Source: Actinomadura physcomitrii (GTDB taxonomy: Bacteria; Actinomycetota; Actinomycetes; Streptosporangiales; Streptosporangiaceae). Taken from it: a stretch of 64,000 nt of DNA. The DNA lies in contig NZ_WBMS02000009.1 in the NCBI RefSeq assembly GCF_008923205.2, positions 1-64,000 of the forward strand, in the 5' to 3' direction. Shown piece by piece: positions 7,820 through 15,683 of the stretch. Numbering within the stretch: the stretch's first letter is position 1; each line of letters opens with the position of its first letter. The notes under the pieces are model-generated. The model was given only the letters and a program-made list of their open reading frames with translations, was not told the origin of the DNA and searched no databases. Position numbers and translations under genes: made by a program.

Positions 7820-9136
7820 TCAGCGGGCGACGGCAGCCGCCTCGCTGTGGCCCTTGGCAGCGGCGTCGCCAGAGTCGCCGCCCTGGCCGCCGGCGCCGCC
7901 GACGGTGCTCGACTTGTTCCAGGCGTCCCCGCTGTCGCCGGTGTCGCCGGTCTTGCCGGAGTCGCCGGACGTGGCGACGGCCACCAGCAGCGCGTGCTCG
8001 TCGTGCTTGCCGCCCTTGCCGTGCTCGTCGTGCTTGCCGTCCTTGCCGTGCTTGTCGTGCGGACGGCTGACGTTGACGGCGGTGTTCCCGCCGGTGGAGC
8101 CGGAGTCACCGGAGTCGCCGGTCTTGCCGGACACGGCGATGTTCTTGCTCTTGGCGTCGCCGCCGTCGCCGCCCTTGCCGGTGTCGCCGCTCTTCGCGAC
8201 GGACTTGTTGCCGGACTCGGCGGCGGCGTTGCCGTCGCCCTTGTCGTCACCGTCCTTCGTCGCGAGCCGGTAGCCCTCCTTCTCCGAGGACTTCTCGGCG
8301 CTCTCGGCGCCGCTCACGGCCTGGGCCTTGCTGTGGCCCTCGGCGGCGGCCTTGCCGGAGTCGCCGCCCCGGCCGCCCTTGCCGCCCTCGGTCTGCGAGA
8401 GGTTCCCGGCGTCGCCCGAGTCACCGGTCTTCCCGGTGTCCCCGGACTCGCCGGACGTGGCCGCGGCCCCGCACTTGCCCATCACGCAGATGTTGTAGGC
8501 CTTGTTGCCGCCGGTGGAACCCGAGTCGCCCGAGTCGCCGGTCTGGCCGGAGACAGCGGTGTTCTTGCTCTTGGCGTCGCCGCCGTCGCCGCCCTTGCCG
8601 GTGTCGCCGCTCTTCGCGAGGGACTTGTTGCCGGAGGCGGCGGCCGCGTCGCCGCCGCCGTTCCACCCGCCGTACTTCTTGGCGTAGACCACCGCCGCGG
8701 CCTCGGACTTGCCCTTCGCGAGGCTGTTGCCCGAGTCGCCGCCGCGGCCGCCGTTGCCGCCCTCGGTCTTCGACTTGTTGAAGGCCTTCCCGCTGTCGCC
8801 GGTCTTCCCGGTCTTGCCGGAGTCGCCGGACGAGCCGTAGGCCACGCAGTCCGACATGACGCAGAGGTTGCCGGCGGTGTTCCCTCCCGTCGAGCCGGAG
8901 TTGCCGGAGTCGCCGGTCTTGCCGGACGCGGCGGCGTTCTGGCTGGCCGCGTCGCCTCCCTTGCCGCCGTGACCGGTCTTGCCGCTCACCGCGGCGCTCT
9001 GGTTGCCCGAACCGGCGTTCGCGTTGCCGCGGCCGTCGTGGCCGTCCTCGCCCGCCTGCGCGGCGGCCTGTCCCAGGAAGAAGATCCCGCCGATGGAAGC
9101 CGCGACCAGCAGGCCGCGCTTGAGATTGTCGATCAT
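7820..9136 (-). CDS. Secreted collagen-like modular repeat protein
   Basis: 438 residues from the ATG at 9136 (a GTG at 9148 is possible). The first 28 residues are a Sec signal: basic N-L-K-R, hydrophobic G-L-L-V-A-A-S-I-G-G-I-F-F-L, then A-Q-A before the mature start. The rest is Gly, Ser, Asp, Lys, Thr and Asn, with short tracts where every third residue is Gly (K-T-G-D-S-G-D-S-G-S-T-G-G). It is built of three tandem modules of about 107-130 residues. Modules 1 and 2 each carry a C-V-M-x-x-C pair; in module 3 this slot is a His/Lys/Asp-rich stretch. No LPXTG or membrane anchor follows. I do not recognise a named family; a cell-surface or matrix protein is the best guess. Confidence 0.8.
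   Translation of the reverse strand: MIDNLKRGLLVAASIGGIFFLGQAAAQAGEDGHDGRGNANAGSGNQSAAVSGKTGHGGKGGDAASQNAAASGKTGDSGNSGSTGGNTAGNLCVMSDCVAYGSSGDSGKTGKTGDSGKAFNKSKTEGGNGGRGGDSGNSLAKGKSEAAAVVYAKKYGGWNGGGDAAAASGNKSLAKSGDTGKGGDGGDAKSKNTAVSGQTGDSGDSGSTGGNKAYNICVMGKCGAAATSGESGDTGKTGDSGDAGNLSQTEGGKGGRGGDSGKAAAEGHSKAQAVSGAESAEKSSEKEGYRLATKDGDDKGDGNAAAESGNKSVAKSGDTGKGGDGGDAKSKNIAVSGKTGDSGDSGSTGGNTAVNVSRPHDKHGKDGKHDEHGKGGKHDEHALLVAVATSGDSGKTGDTGDSGDAWNKSSTVGGAGGQGGDSGDAAAKGHSEAAAVAR
7823..9010 (-). repeat. Three tandem modules inside the collagen-like gene
   Basis: The modules lie at about 8690-9010, 8315-8635 and 7823-8215. Each opens S-G-N-[QK]-S, passes through S-G-[KQ]-T-G-D-S-G-[ND]-S-G-S-T-G-G-N, then a variable slot, then S-G-x-[ST]-G-K-T-G-[KD]-[TS]-G-D-S-G, then G-G-x-G-G-x-G-G-D-S-G, and ends with an Ala/Ser-rich stretch. 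Modules 2 and 3 are most alike, sharing long identical segments, which suggests recent duplication or gene conversion. Confidence 0.85.
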
Positions 9137-9675
9137 GAGGTGGTGCACATCCCTTTCGGAGAACAGGAGTCCCTCCGTCCGGTCGCCGACCTCGGCGAGG
9201 AGGGACTCGGAAGCCGGCGCCGACCGGAGCGGCCCTGGCGCCGTGTCCGTGAAGGGGGGTGACATGGTGGAAGAGGGTTCAGTCCGGGGGGCGCCCGGGC
9301 GTGCCGGCCGTCCGTACCGCCGGGCTGTGGCCTTCGACCGCGCCTCGCCGGCGTTCGCCGATCAGTGCCCGCATTCACTCCTCCTCCGGAGTGCCGGCGG
9401 CATCGCCGCCTGTAATCGATCTTCCACTCTACGTGCAGGATAGCGCCGGACCTGCAGGTCATCGAGGATCGCCCCCGTGTTCGCGGCGATGTCGGGGGAA
9501 GCCCGCGGGCATCCGAGAGGGGGCGTCCGTCCCTCGCTGTTCCGCGTGCCGGGGCTTGATCGCGTACCCGGGAGGTCGCCGAGGAGCCATAAGGTCGGCA
9601 CGGTTGAATCCCGTGGGAGAACCGGCGCGCCGCACCGGCGGGGGACACCCCGAAGCGCGGCAGAAGGGGACGAAT
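9137..9675. other. Divergent intergenic region between the collagen-like gene and hemC
   Basis: About 540 bases with no gene I can support. It must hold the promoters of both divergent genes. The hemC frame stays open across it, but the extra protein is Pro/Arg-rich and has no likeness to HemC. Confidence 0.5.
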
Positions 9676-10731
9676 TTGACGGGCGAAGGTGAAGCGGAAG
9701 CCCCGGCTCAGGGGGTGGCGGCTCGGAGGGCGGCGGCTCAGGCGGCGGCGACCGCACCGGCGCCCACCGGCTCGGGCGCGGGCGAACCGGCGTCCGCGTG
9801 GCGGGACGGCGGCGGGGTGCTCCGGTTGGGCACCCGGACCTCGCGGCTGGCGATGGCGCAGGCCCGCGGGGTGGCCGCCCGGTTGCGGGAACTCGCGGAC
9901 GTGACGGTCGAGGTGGTCGGCATCCAGACCTCCGGCGACCGGCACCGGGGCCACCTGGGCGAACTGGGCGGCAAGGGCGCGTTCCTGCGCGAGATCGACC
10001 GGGCGCTGCTGACGGGCCGGGCCGATGTCGCGGTGCACTGCCTCAAGGACGTGCCCGGCGACGTCCCCCGGCCCGGCGAGCTCGTCTTCGCCGCCTACCC
10101 CGAACGCGACGATGCCGCCGACGTGATGCTGTTCCCGGCGGGGAGCAAGGTCCAGTGCATGGCGGATCTCGCGCCGGGGGCGCGCGTGGGCACCTCGGCG
10201 GTGCGGCGCCGCGCACAACTCGTCCGGGTGCGGCCCGACCTCCAGGTCGAGTACCTGCGCGGCAACGTGGATTCGCGGCTGGAACGGCTGGACTCCGGCG
10301 AGTTCGACGCCATCGTGCTGGCGCGGGCCGGCCTCACGCGCCTGGGGATCGACCGGCCGGGCGAGACCCTCGGCATCCTTCCCGCCGTGGGGTCGGGGGT
10401 GCTCGCGGTGGAATGCCGCCGCGCCGACTCCGACGTCGCCGACCTGGTGCGGCTACTGGACCACCGGGAGACGCGGCGGTGTGCAGGCGCGGAACGCGCG
10501 ATGCTGCACGGCCTTCAGGGGCACTGCAACAGCCCGATCGCCGGCCACGCCCGGATCGGACGCGACGGGCGGCTGACCTTGCGCGGGATGGTGTTCACGC
10601 AGGACGGCACGCGGTTGGTGCGGTCGGAGGAGTCCGGCCCGCCGGAGAAGGGCGAGGATCTCGGCGCCCGCGTGGCCGCCGACCTGCTGCGCAAGGGCGC
10701 CCGCGACCTGATCGACGCCATCCCGCACTGA
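9676..10731 (+). CDS. hemC: Hydroxymethylbilane synthase (porphobilinogen deaminase)
   Basis: Joins four porphobilinogens into hydroxymethylbilane in tetrapyrrole synthesis. About 351 residues, starting at a TTG preceded by AGAAGGGGA. The first 45 residues are an Ala-rich lead, then L-R-L-G-T-R-T-S-R-L-A opens the enzyme. V-H-C-L-K-D-V-P carries the catalytic Asp (family form H-S-L-K-D-x-P). The dipyrromethane-cofactor Cys is in L-Q-G-H-C-N-S-P-I-A-G, where most relatives have G-G-C. R-R-R-A-Q-L and G-N-V-D-S-R-L give the cofactor-binding Arg residues. It stands alone, not with hemA or hemD, and converges on dnaX with only six bases between the stop codons. Confidence 0.92.
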   Translation: MTGEGEAEAPAQGVAARRAAAQAAATAPAPTGSGAGEPASAWRDGGGVLRLGTRTSRLAMAQARGVAARLRELADVTVEVVGIQTSGDRHRGHLGELGGKGAFLREIDRALLTGRADVAVHCLKDVPGDVPRPGELVFAAYPERDDAADVMLFPAGSKVQCMADLAPGARVGTSAVRRRAQLVRVRPDLQVEYLRGNVDSRLERLDSGEFDAIVLARAGLTRLGIDRPGETLGILPAVGSGVLAVECRRADSDVADLVRLLDHRETRRCAGAERAMLHGLQGHCNSPIAGHARIGRDGRLTLRGMVFTQDGTRLVRSEESGPPEKGEDLGARVAADLLRKGARDLIDAIPH

Positions 10732-10737
10732 CCCGGG

Positions 10738-13269
10738 TCAGGAGTTGTCGATCTCGCGGATGATCTGACCGCCCAACTCCCGCTGGATGAGCGCCATCCC
10801 GCTCATCTCGGCCTCGGTGCCGTCCGCGTCGGCGTCTCCTTCCGGGTCCACCTCGTCGCTCTCGTCCACGGGGGACGGCTCCGGAGGCGGCGGCGGCTCG
10901 TCCGGCGGCGGCGGAAGCGGCCCCGGGTCCCCGGCGGCCGCGCCCGCACCGAACGCGTTCCCGCTGCTTCCACTGCCGTTTCCGTTCCCGTTCCCGTTCC
11001 CGCCGGGAGCCGGGCGCGGCACGGCGTTCGAGGGCGGCCCGCCCTGCTGAGGTCCGCTCTGGCTCGTTCCGCCGCCGAAACCGGATGGTGTCCTTGCCGC
11101 CGTCGTCGGCGCGGTCGTCGCCGTCGTCGCCGTCGAGCCGAAGCCACCGGGGGACGGGGAAACGCCCGGGGAAGACGATCCGAAGCCGCCCCCGCTCGAG
11201 GAAGCCGACCCGAACCCGCTACCGGGCCCGCCACCGGCGCCGAACCCGCCGCCTGGTCCGGTACCTGGCCCGCCGCCTGCGCCGGACCGTCCGCCGCCCG
11301 GGCCCGTGTTGGGTCCGGGACCGCCCTGGCCGCGTCCGCCGCTCCCCGCGCCGCCGGACACCGTCTCGATCCGCCAGTCGACGCCCATCCGCTCCCGGAG
11401 GACCTCGCTGAGGATCACGTCACGGTTGCCGTTGACGAACCCGAGACGGTTCCCCTCGGCGTCGAACGCGAGGGTGAGCACGCGCCCTTCCAGCGACGCC
11501 GGCCGCACCCCGGACATGATGACCATCCAGGTCGCGCGGCTCTTCTGCTTGACCGCCTCGATGATGTCCGGCCAGTAGCGCTGCACGGTGGACACGTCCA
11601 CCCCGCCGCCGCCGGAGGCCTGCCCGGCCCCACCGCCGGATGCCGGCTGCCGGGCGGTACCAGCGGCGGCCGTCTGCCCGGCGCTACCTGTGGGGGCCGC
11701 CTGCCCGGCGCCACCTGCGGGGGCCGCCTGCCCGGCGCCACCTGCGGGGGCCGCCTGCCCGGCGGTACCGGCAGGGTGCGCCTGCCCGGCGGTACCGGCG
11801 GGGGGCGCCTGCCCGGCGCTGCCTCCCGTCGGGGGGCGGTTATCCACAGAACCGCGTTCCGCTTCCGCCGCGCCCCGTGGGTGCTCGACACTGGAAGTGG
11901 GGTCGCCCCCCTGGGCGGGCGGGGGCTGCCTTCCCTCAACTCCAGAAGCCGCAGGGGCGCCTGTTACCGGAGGCGCGCCGGCCGCAGCGGCACTTCCCGG
12001 GGCGGGTGCGGGGGCGGAGGCGGGGTCCGGGTGCGAGGACGGCGAGAACGCGGCGAACGCCTGGCTCAGGCCGTCGCCCGGCGCGGCGCCCCCGCCACCG
12101 AGACCGCCCTGCGCGGCCTGGCGTTCGAGACGGTCGAGGCGGGCGAACATGGACGCCTCGTCCTCGTACGCGGCCGGCAGCAGGATCCGGGCGCAGATCA
12201 GCTCCAGCAGCAGCCGCGGGGACGTGGCGCCGCGCATCTCCGTCAGCCCGGTGTGCAGCAGGTCCGCGGCGCGGGTCAGCTCCCCGGGCCCCATCGAGGA
12301 CGCCTGCCGCCGCATCTGCTCCAGTTCGTCCGGCGGGACGTTCAGCAACCCCGAGCCGCCCGCCTCCGGGACGTTCGAAAGGATCACCAGGTCGCGGACG
12401 CGTTCCAGCAGGTCCGCGGTGAACCGGCGGGGTTCCTGACCGCTCTCGATGACGCGGTCGATCGCGGCGAACACGGCGGCGCCATCGCGGGCCGCGAACG
12501 CGGCGATGACCTCGTCCAGCAGCGTGGAGTCGGTGTAGCCGAGCAGCGAGACGGCCCGCGCGTAGGTGATGCCGTTCTCGTCCGAACCGGCGAGGAGCTG
12601 GTCGAGGATCGACAGGGTGTCGCGGGCGGATCCGGCGCCCGCCCGGACCGCGAGCGGCAGCGCGGACGCCTCGTACGGCACGTCCTCGGACCGCAGGATC
12701 TCCTCGACGAGTTCGGTCAGCACGCCGGGCGGGATCAGCCGGAACGGGTAGTGGTGCGTCCGGGACCGGATCGTGCCGATGACCTTCTCCGGCTCGGTGG
12801 TCGCGAACACGAACTTCAGGTGCGGCGGCGGTTCCTCGACGAGCTTCAGCAGCGCGTTGAAGCCCTCGCGGGTGACCATGTGCGCCTCGTCGATGATGTA
12901 CACCTTGAAGCGCGCCGACACGGGCGCGAAGAACGCGCGTTCGCGCAGGTCGCGGGCGTCGTCGACGCCGCCGTGCGAGGCGGCGTCGATCTCGATCACG
13001 TCGATGTGGCCGGTGCCGGACGGGCCGAGCGCGACGCAGGAGTCGCATTTTCCGCACGGGTCAGGCGTGGGTCCCTGCTCGCAGTTCAGGGAGCGGGCGA
13101 GGATGCGGGCGCTGGAGGTCTTGCCGCAGCCGCGGGGGCCGCTGAACAGGTAGGCGTGGTTGATCCGGCCGTTGCGCAGCGCTTGCTGGAGGGGCTCGGC
13201 GACGTGCTCCTGCCCCTTCAGTTCGGCGAAGGTCGCTGGCCGGTACTTGCGGTACAGAGCCAGACTCAT
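10738..13269 (-). CDS. dnaX: DNA polymerase III subunit gamma/tau
   Basis: Clamp-loader ATPase, 843 residues. The start M-S-L-A-L-Y-R-K-Y-R-P is typical. Walker A G-P-R-G-C-G-K-T-S is at 44-52, four zinc Cys at 63, 72, 75 and 78, Walker B D-E-A-H at 127-130, and the sensor S-R-T-H-H-Y-P-F around 170. After the AAA+ and collar domains (to about 390) comes a Pro/Ala/Gly-rich linker with 11-residue repeats, then a tau-like domain (V-Q-R-Y-W-P-D-I-I-E-A-V-K), then about 200 low-complexity residues before an acidic C-terminus. I saw no A-rich slippery heptamer for a gamma frameshift product. The SRP RNA gene lies just upstream on the same strand. Confidence 0.96.
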   Translation of the reverse strand: MSLALYRKYRPATFAELKGQEHVAEPLQQALRNGRINHAYLFSGPRGCGKTSSARILARSLNCEQGPTPDPCGKCDSCVALGPSGTGHIDVIEIDAASHGGVDDARDLRERAFFAPVSARFKVYIIDEAHMVTREGFNALLKLVEEPPPHLKFVFATTEPEKVIGTIRSRTHHYPFRLIPPGVLTELVEEILRSEDVPYEASALPLAVRAGAGSARDTLSILDQLLAGSDENGITYARAVSLLGYTDSTLLDEVIAAFAARDGAAVFAAIDRVIESGQEPRRFTADLLERVRDLVILSNVPEAGGSGLLNVPPDELEQMRRQASSMGPGELTRAADLLHTGLTEMRGATSPRLLLELICARILLPAAYEDEASMFARLDRLERQAAQGGLGGGGAAPGDGLSQAFAAFSPSSHPDPASAPAPAPGSAAAAGAPPVTGAPAASGVEGRQPPPAQGGDPTSSVEHPRGAAEAERGSVDNRPPTGGSAGQAPPAGTAGQAHPAGTAGQAAPAGGAGQAAPAGGAGQAAPTGSAGQTAAAGTARQPASGGGAGQASGGGGVDVSTVQRYWPDIIEAVKQKSRATWMVIMSGVRPASLEGRVLTLAFDAEGNRLGFVNGNRDVILSEVLRERMGVDWRIETVSGGAGSGGRGQGGPGPNTGPGGGRSGAGGGPGTGPGGGFGAGGGPGSGFGSASSSGGGFGSSSPGVSPSPGGFGSTATTATTAPTTAARTPSGFGGGTSQSGPQQGGPPSNAVPRPAPGGNGNGNGNGSGSSGNAFGAGAAAGDPGPLPPPPDEPPPPPEPSPVDESDEVDPEGDADADGTEAEMSGMALIQRELGGQIIREIDNS
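11640..11830 (-). repeat. 33-bp tandem repeats in the dnaX linker
   Basis: About six imperfect 33-base units, each coding an 11-residue P-x-G-x-A-G-Q-A-x-x-A type repeat. Several adjacent units are nearly identical, so copy number is likely to vary between strains by slippage without breaking the frame. Confidence 0.8.
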
Positions 13270-13334
13270 CGGGGGTCCGCCCTCCCTCGAGAAGCAGAGC
13301 GTCACGGGCGCGGTGGCGCGGCGAAAGCAAGGGA

Positions 13335-13417
13335 CCCCCCGCACACCCGCCAGAGCCTGCTTATCCTTGCTGCCTTCCGGCCCTGGGGAGGTTCACAGGG
13401 TGACGCCGTGCGAGGGG
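13335..13417 (-). ncRNA. ffs: Small bacterial signal recognition particle RNA (4.5S type)
   Basis: The minus strand holds the SRP tetraloop core GGCCGGAAGGCAGCAAGG (13366-13383), the Ffh-binding hairpin, flanked by complementary ends (CCCCTCGCAC against GTGTGCGGGGGG). The length of about 83 bases suits the small SRP RNA of Gram-positive actinobacteria. It lies directly upstream of dnaX, a frequent arrangement, and rules out the longer reading of dnaX that would overlap it. Exact ends are estimated from the helix. Confidence 0.92.
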
Positions 13418-13480
13418 TCTGCACAGAGTCTATGGCATCGGCGGCGAGGGTCGGGACGGTTGCCGCGTACTCTCCCGTCC

Positions 13481-13825
13481 ATGACCGACGCAGCGCAGCA
13501 GACGCTCCTGCACATCGCCGAACGCCGCCATTGGGAGTCCGCGCGGGACTCGGGTGTGTCGTACACCATGTCGACGCTCGGCCGGACGCTCGACGAGGAG
13601 GGCTTCGTGCACTGCTCGTCGGACATGGGCCAGGTGGACGGCGTCCTCGGCCGCTTCTACGGCGCCGTCCCCCGGTCGGACCTGGTGCTGCTGGTCATCG
13701 ATGTGGCGCGGCTGGACGCGCCGGTCCGCCACGAGCGGGTCGGTGACGAGGTCTTCCCGCACGTGTACGGGCCGATCCCGGTCTCCGCCGTAATTGGTGT
13801 CAGGTCACTGCCCGGGAACCGGTAG
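13481..13825 (+). CDS. DUF952 family protein
   Basis: 114 residues. L-L-H-I-A-E-R-R-H-W near the start, E-G-F-V-H-C-S at about 41-47 and G-D-E-V-F-P-H-V-Y-G-P-I-P near the end match DUF952. Structural studies of that family suggest an ADP-ribosyltransferase-like fold; activity is unproven. The TAG stop codon forms the first three bases of the -10 box of the tRNA-Ser gene, which follows ten bases later. Confidence 0.88.
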   Translation: MTDAAQQTLLHIAERRHWESARDSGVSYTMSTLGRTLDEEGFVHCSSDMGQVDGVLGRFYGAVPRSDLVLLVIDVARLDAPVRHERVGDEVFPHVYGPIPVSAVIGVRSLPGNR

Positions 13826-13828
13826 GCT
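13823..13828 (+). promoter_or_regulatory. Likely -10 box of tRNA-Ser(GGA)
   Basis: TAGGCT ends seven bases before the tRNA. The same CGGTAGGCT stands at the same distance before the second tRNA-Ser gene of the window. In both cases the TAG is the stop codon of the preceding protein gene. No clear -35 hexamer was found. Confidence 0.55.
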
Positions 13829-13835
13829 CTCCCGT

Positions 13836-13920
13836 GGAGGATTCGCCTAGTGGCCTAGGGCGCACGCTTGGAAAGCGTGTTGCGTGCAAGCGCTCGCGAG
13901 TTCGAATCTCGCATCCTCCG
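13836..13920 (+). tRNA. tRNA-Ser (anticodon GGA)
   Basis: Seven-base acceptor stem GGAGGAT/ATCCTCC, discriminator G, anticodon stem CACGC/GCGTG around the loop TTGGAAA (anticodon GGA, codon UCC), a long variable arm as in serine tRNAs and the T-loop TTCGAAT. The 3' half is the attachment site of the integrated element. No CCA follows the discriminator (CTC instead), although the displaced copy at the right end of the element is followed by CCA. Confidence 0.97.
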
Positions 13921-13921
13921 C
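13867..13921 (+). repeat. attL (55-bp direct repeat, inside tRNA-Ser)
   Basis: Identical over 55 bases to 30756-30810. It runs from the anticodon loop through the T arm and discriminator to one base beyond the tRNA, so integration rebuilds a complete tRNA at this end. Confidence 0.95.
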
Positions 13922-13944
13922 TCGCCTGACCAGGCAGAACATCC

Positions 13945-13974
13945 GAGGGCGGTTCCCGAGCGGGGACCGCCCTC
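13945..13974 (+). terminator. Element-borne hairpin terminator behind the rebuilt tRNA
   Basis: GAGGGCGGTTCCC pairs with GGGGACCGCCCTC (one G-T wobble) across a 4-base loop, 24 bases after the tRNA. It replaces the original tRNA terminator, which now lies on the far side of the element. Confidence 0.7.
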
Positions 13975-13982
13975 AGCGCTTC

Positions 13983-14005
13983 TAGTCTCAGTTTTAGTCT
14001 CAATT
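13983..14005 (+). promoter_or_regulatory. Candidate arm-type integrase sites, left end
   Basis: TAGTCTCAGTT and TAGTCTCAATT start 12 bases apart. The same pair with the same 12-base period occurs near the right end (30597-30619). Paired direct repeats just inside both attachment sites are what tyrosine integrases and excisionases bind as arm sites. Confidence 0.65.
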
Positions 14006-14085
14006 CGCGCCGTCCAGTGGACGGAGCGGGCACCCGTCCGCACGTACGGCCGCGCGATGCACGGCCGTACGTGGACGGCGAAGCC

Positions 14086-14334
14086 CTACTTGAGGATCTT
14101 GTGAAGCGCGGCGGCCGCCGCGAGGCCGGCCCCGATCCCCGTCACGGGAGCAGGGACGACCGCCACGGCGTGTGTCGCGGCCACGCCGTGGCCCGCAACA
14201 TACGAGCACACGCCGATGAAGGCCCATCGCAGGGGCAGCCGCTCGGGCTCGTCGGGACGCTGCGGCTCGTCAGGACGCTTGGCAGCGTCCGGAGGGTTGC
14301 TGTGTCGACCGTGGCTACGCCAGGGTAGGGTCAT
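14086..14334 (-). CDS. Small membrane protein of the AICE left end
   Basis: 82 residues. After a polar Arg/Pro-rich lead (D-E-P-Q-R-P-D-E-P-E-R) comes a hydrophobic half with two possible membrane helices (W-A-F-I-G-V-C-S-Y-V-A-G and A-V-V-P-A-P-V-T-G-I-G-A-G-L-A-A-A-A-A-L), ending H-K-I-L-K. AAGGA stands seven bases before the ATG. It lies apart from the transfer operon, beyond the integrase. The size and layout suggest a spread-type helper, but no family could be named. Confidence 0.6.
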   Translation of the reverse strand: MTLPWRSHGRHSNPPDAAKRPDEPQRPDEPERLPLRWAFIGVCSYVAGHGVAATHAVAVVPAPVTGIGAGLAAAAALHKILK

Positions 14335-14750
14335 TGAAGTGTCCTTCTCTCGACTAGTACCCGGGATCGGACGCGAGAGCGGCTCCCTTGCCAGAGGGAG
14401 CCGTTCGCGTATGTGGAGTGGGGCATTCGCCAGCTGGCGCCCGCCGCGTTAGCTAGCTAACACACGGTCCCGCCCGTTCCAGCCCATAGGGGCCTCCTGC
14501 CGACATATGCCACCCCGCCACCTCTCCCCCTCACTCTAGAGGGGCTCTAGATGCGTCTGAGGTCGACGCTGTGGCACCACCATACCGCGCCCCGACACCT
14601 TCGGCGGCAAGCCGGAGATAGGCCCTCAGAAACGCTTACAGGGCCGCGTGTCGCGAGCGAAATCTCCGGCCAGGGTGGTATTTACGCGCCCGCGCGCGGC
14701 ACCCGCGCGCGAGTAAACCACGGGCAGCCGACTTCCCCCCATGTCTGATG

Positions 14751-14788
14751 GATGTGGTACTTCGCGCGTGCGCGCGTGATACCACATC
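14751..14788. repeat. Inverted repeat with CG-alternating loop
   Basis: GATGTGGTA and TACCACATC form a 9-bp perfect stem around a 20-base loop of mostly alternating C and G. It lies in the non-coding left end, 125 bp from the tandem array; a protein-binding or nicking site is plausible. Confidence 0.65.
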
Positions 14789-14913
14789 ACTATCCCCGGA
14801 GCGGTCGGTCGTTCCACTCAGGAGGGGGCAACTTCAAGTTGCCCCCTCAATCCCTGTACACGTTGAGGTCTCCGGAAGTGCCGGGAGCCTCACGATTGGC
14901 ATTCAACGCCCCC

Positions 14914-15161
14914 GCACGCGCGCGGATGATTGAGGCTTACGCGCCCCCGCACGCAGGCGGCACTGATCCCCGCACCCCCCCCGCACGCGCGCGGATGATT
15001 GAGATTTACGCGCCCCCGCACGCAGGCGGCACTGATCCCCGCACCCCCCCGCACGCGCGCGGATGATTGAGATTTACGCGCCCCCGCACGCAGGCGGCAC
15101 TGATCCCCGCACCCCCCCGCACGCGCGCGGATGATTGAGATTTACGCGCCCCCGCACGCAG
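14914..15161. repeat. 68-bp tandem repeat array (about 3.6 copies)
   Basis: The marker GATGATTGAG recurs at 14925, 14994, 15062 and 15130 (periods 69, 68, 68). Each unit holds CCGCACGCGCGCGG, GATGATTGAGATTTACGCG and CGCACGCAGGCGGCAC. Copies 2-4 are almost identical. Iteron-like spacing of six to seven helical turns fits binding of an initiator or translocase. Confidence 0.85.
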
Positions 15162-15304
15162 GGATGGTCGCAGCGACATGGGAGGGCCAGATAGCTAGAT
15201 ATTTGGCTCCCCGCGCAGGTGGGGGAGGGTCGCCGTCCTCAGCCCCTCAGACTGTGGACATGCTTGGGGAGCCATGCCGTGATCACTGACCTCACCTCGC
15301 AACA

Positions 15305-15436
15305 CGTGGTAGACGCGCGCACCTGCGTAGATAGATAGGCATCGACACGGCCACGGGTCCGAGTTGGAGTGTCCGCAGCTAGTTGCATTGATCTCGTAGC
15401 GCGTGCTACACGCGCGCGCATACGCGTAGATAGATA
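15305..15436. repeat. Pair of imperfect direct repeats
   Basis: Two copies of a CGTG-G/C-TA-...-ACGCGCGC-...-CGCGTAGATAGATA type sequence, 97 bases apart (15305-15337 and 15402-15436). The second copy begins in a small hairpin, GTAGC-GCGT-GCTAC (15396-15409). Confidence 0.7.
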
Positions 15437-15683
15437 CGTCTGATCCATCCTCGGCCGACAACGAGCCCCCCGCGCACGTAGGGATGGAGCCCTACGCACG
15501 CGGGGTGGTTGACCTCGCCACGCGCCAGCGCGCACTTGGGGATGGTTGGCTGAGTCGTCCCTCGCCGGCGCACCCCCGCTCCCCCTGCACAGACCTCGCG
15601 ACTCAGCATTCCGACTCCCGCAGGGCTCTGGGCCGGTCAGGCATTCCGGGTCCATTCGAGTCCCGTGCGCGACGTTGTAAGTC

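Larger units (their letters stand above)
14335..15683. other. Repeat-rich non-coding region between the small membrane gene and the integrase
   Basis: About 1.35 kb with no supported gene. It is full of alternating CGCGCG and contains an inverted repeat (14751-14788), a 68-bp tandem array (14914-15161) and a pair of 33-35-bp direct repeats ending CGTAGATAGATA (15305-15337 and 15402-15436). By position and structure it is the best candidate for the replication origin and/or the cis-acting transfer locus of the element. Confidence 0.6.

Noticed and set aside
10738..13269. Programmed frameshift in dnaX to make gamma
   Set aside because: No A-rich slippery heptamer with a downstream stop was seen; the low-complexity tail only looks shift-prone.
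13270..13344. Longer dnaX start
   Set aside because: It would overlap the SRP RNA, and the protein family begins at M-S-L-A-L-Y.
14914..15161. CRISPR-like array
   Set aside because: Units are contiguous 68-bp tandem copies without unique spacers, and no cas gene is present.
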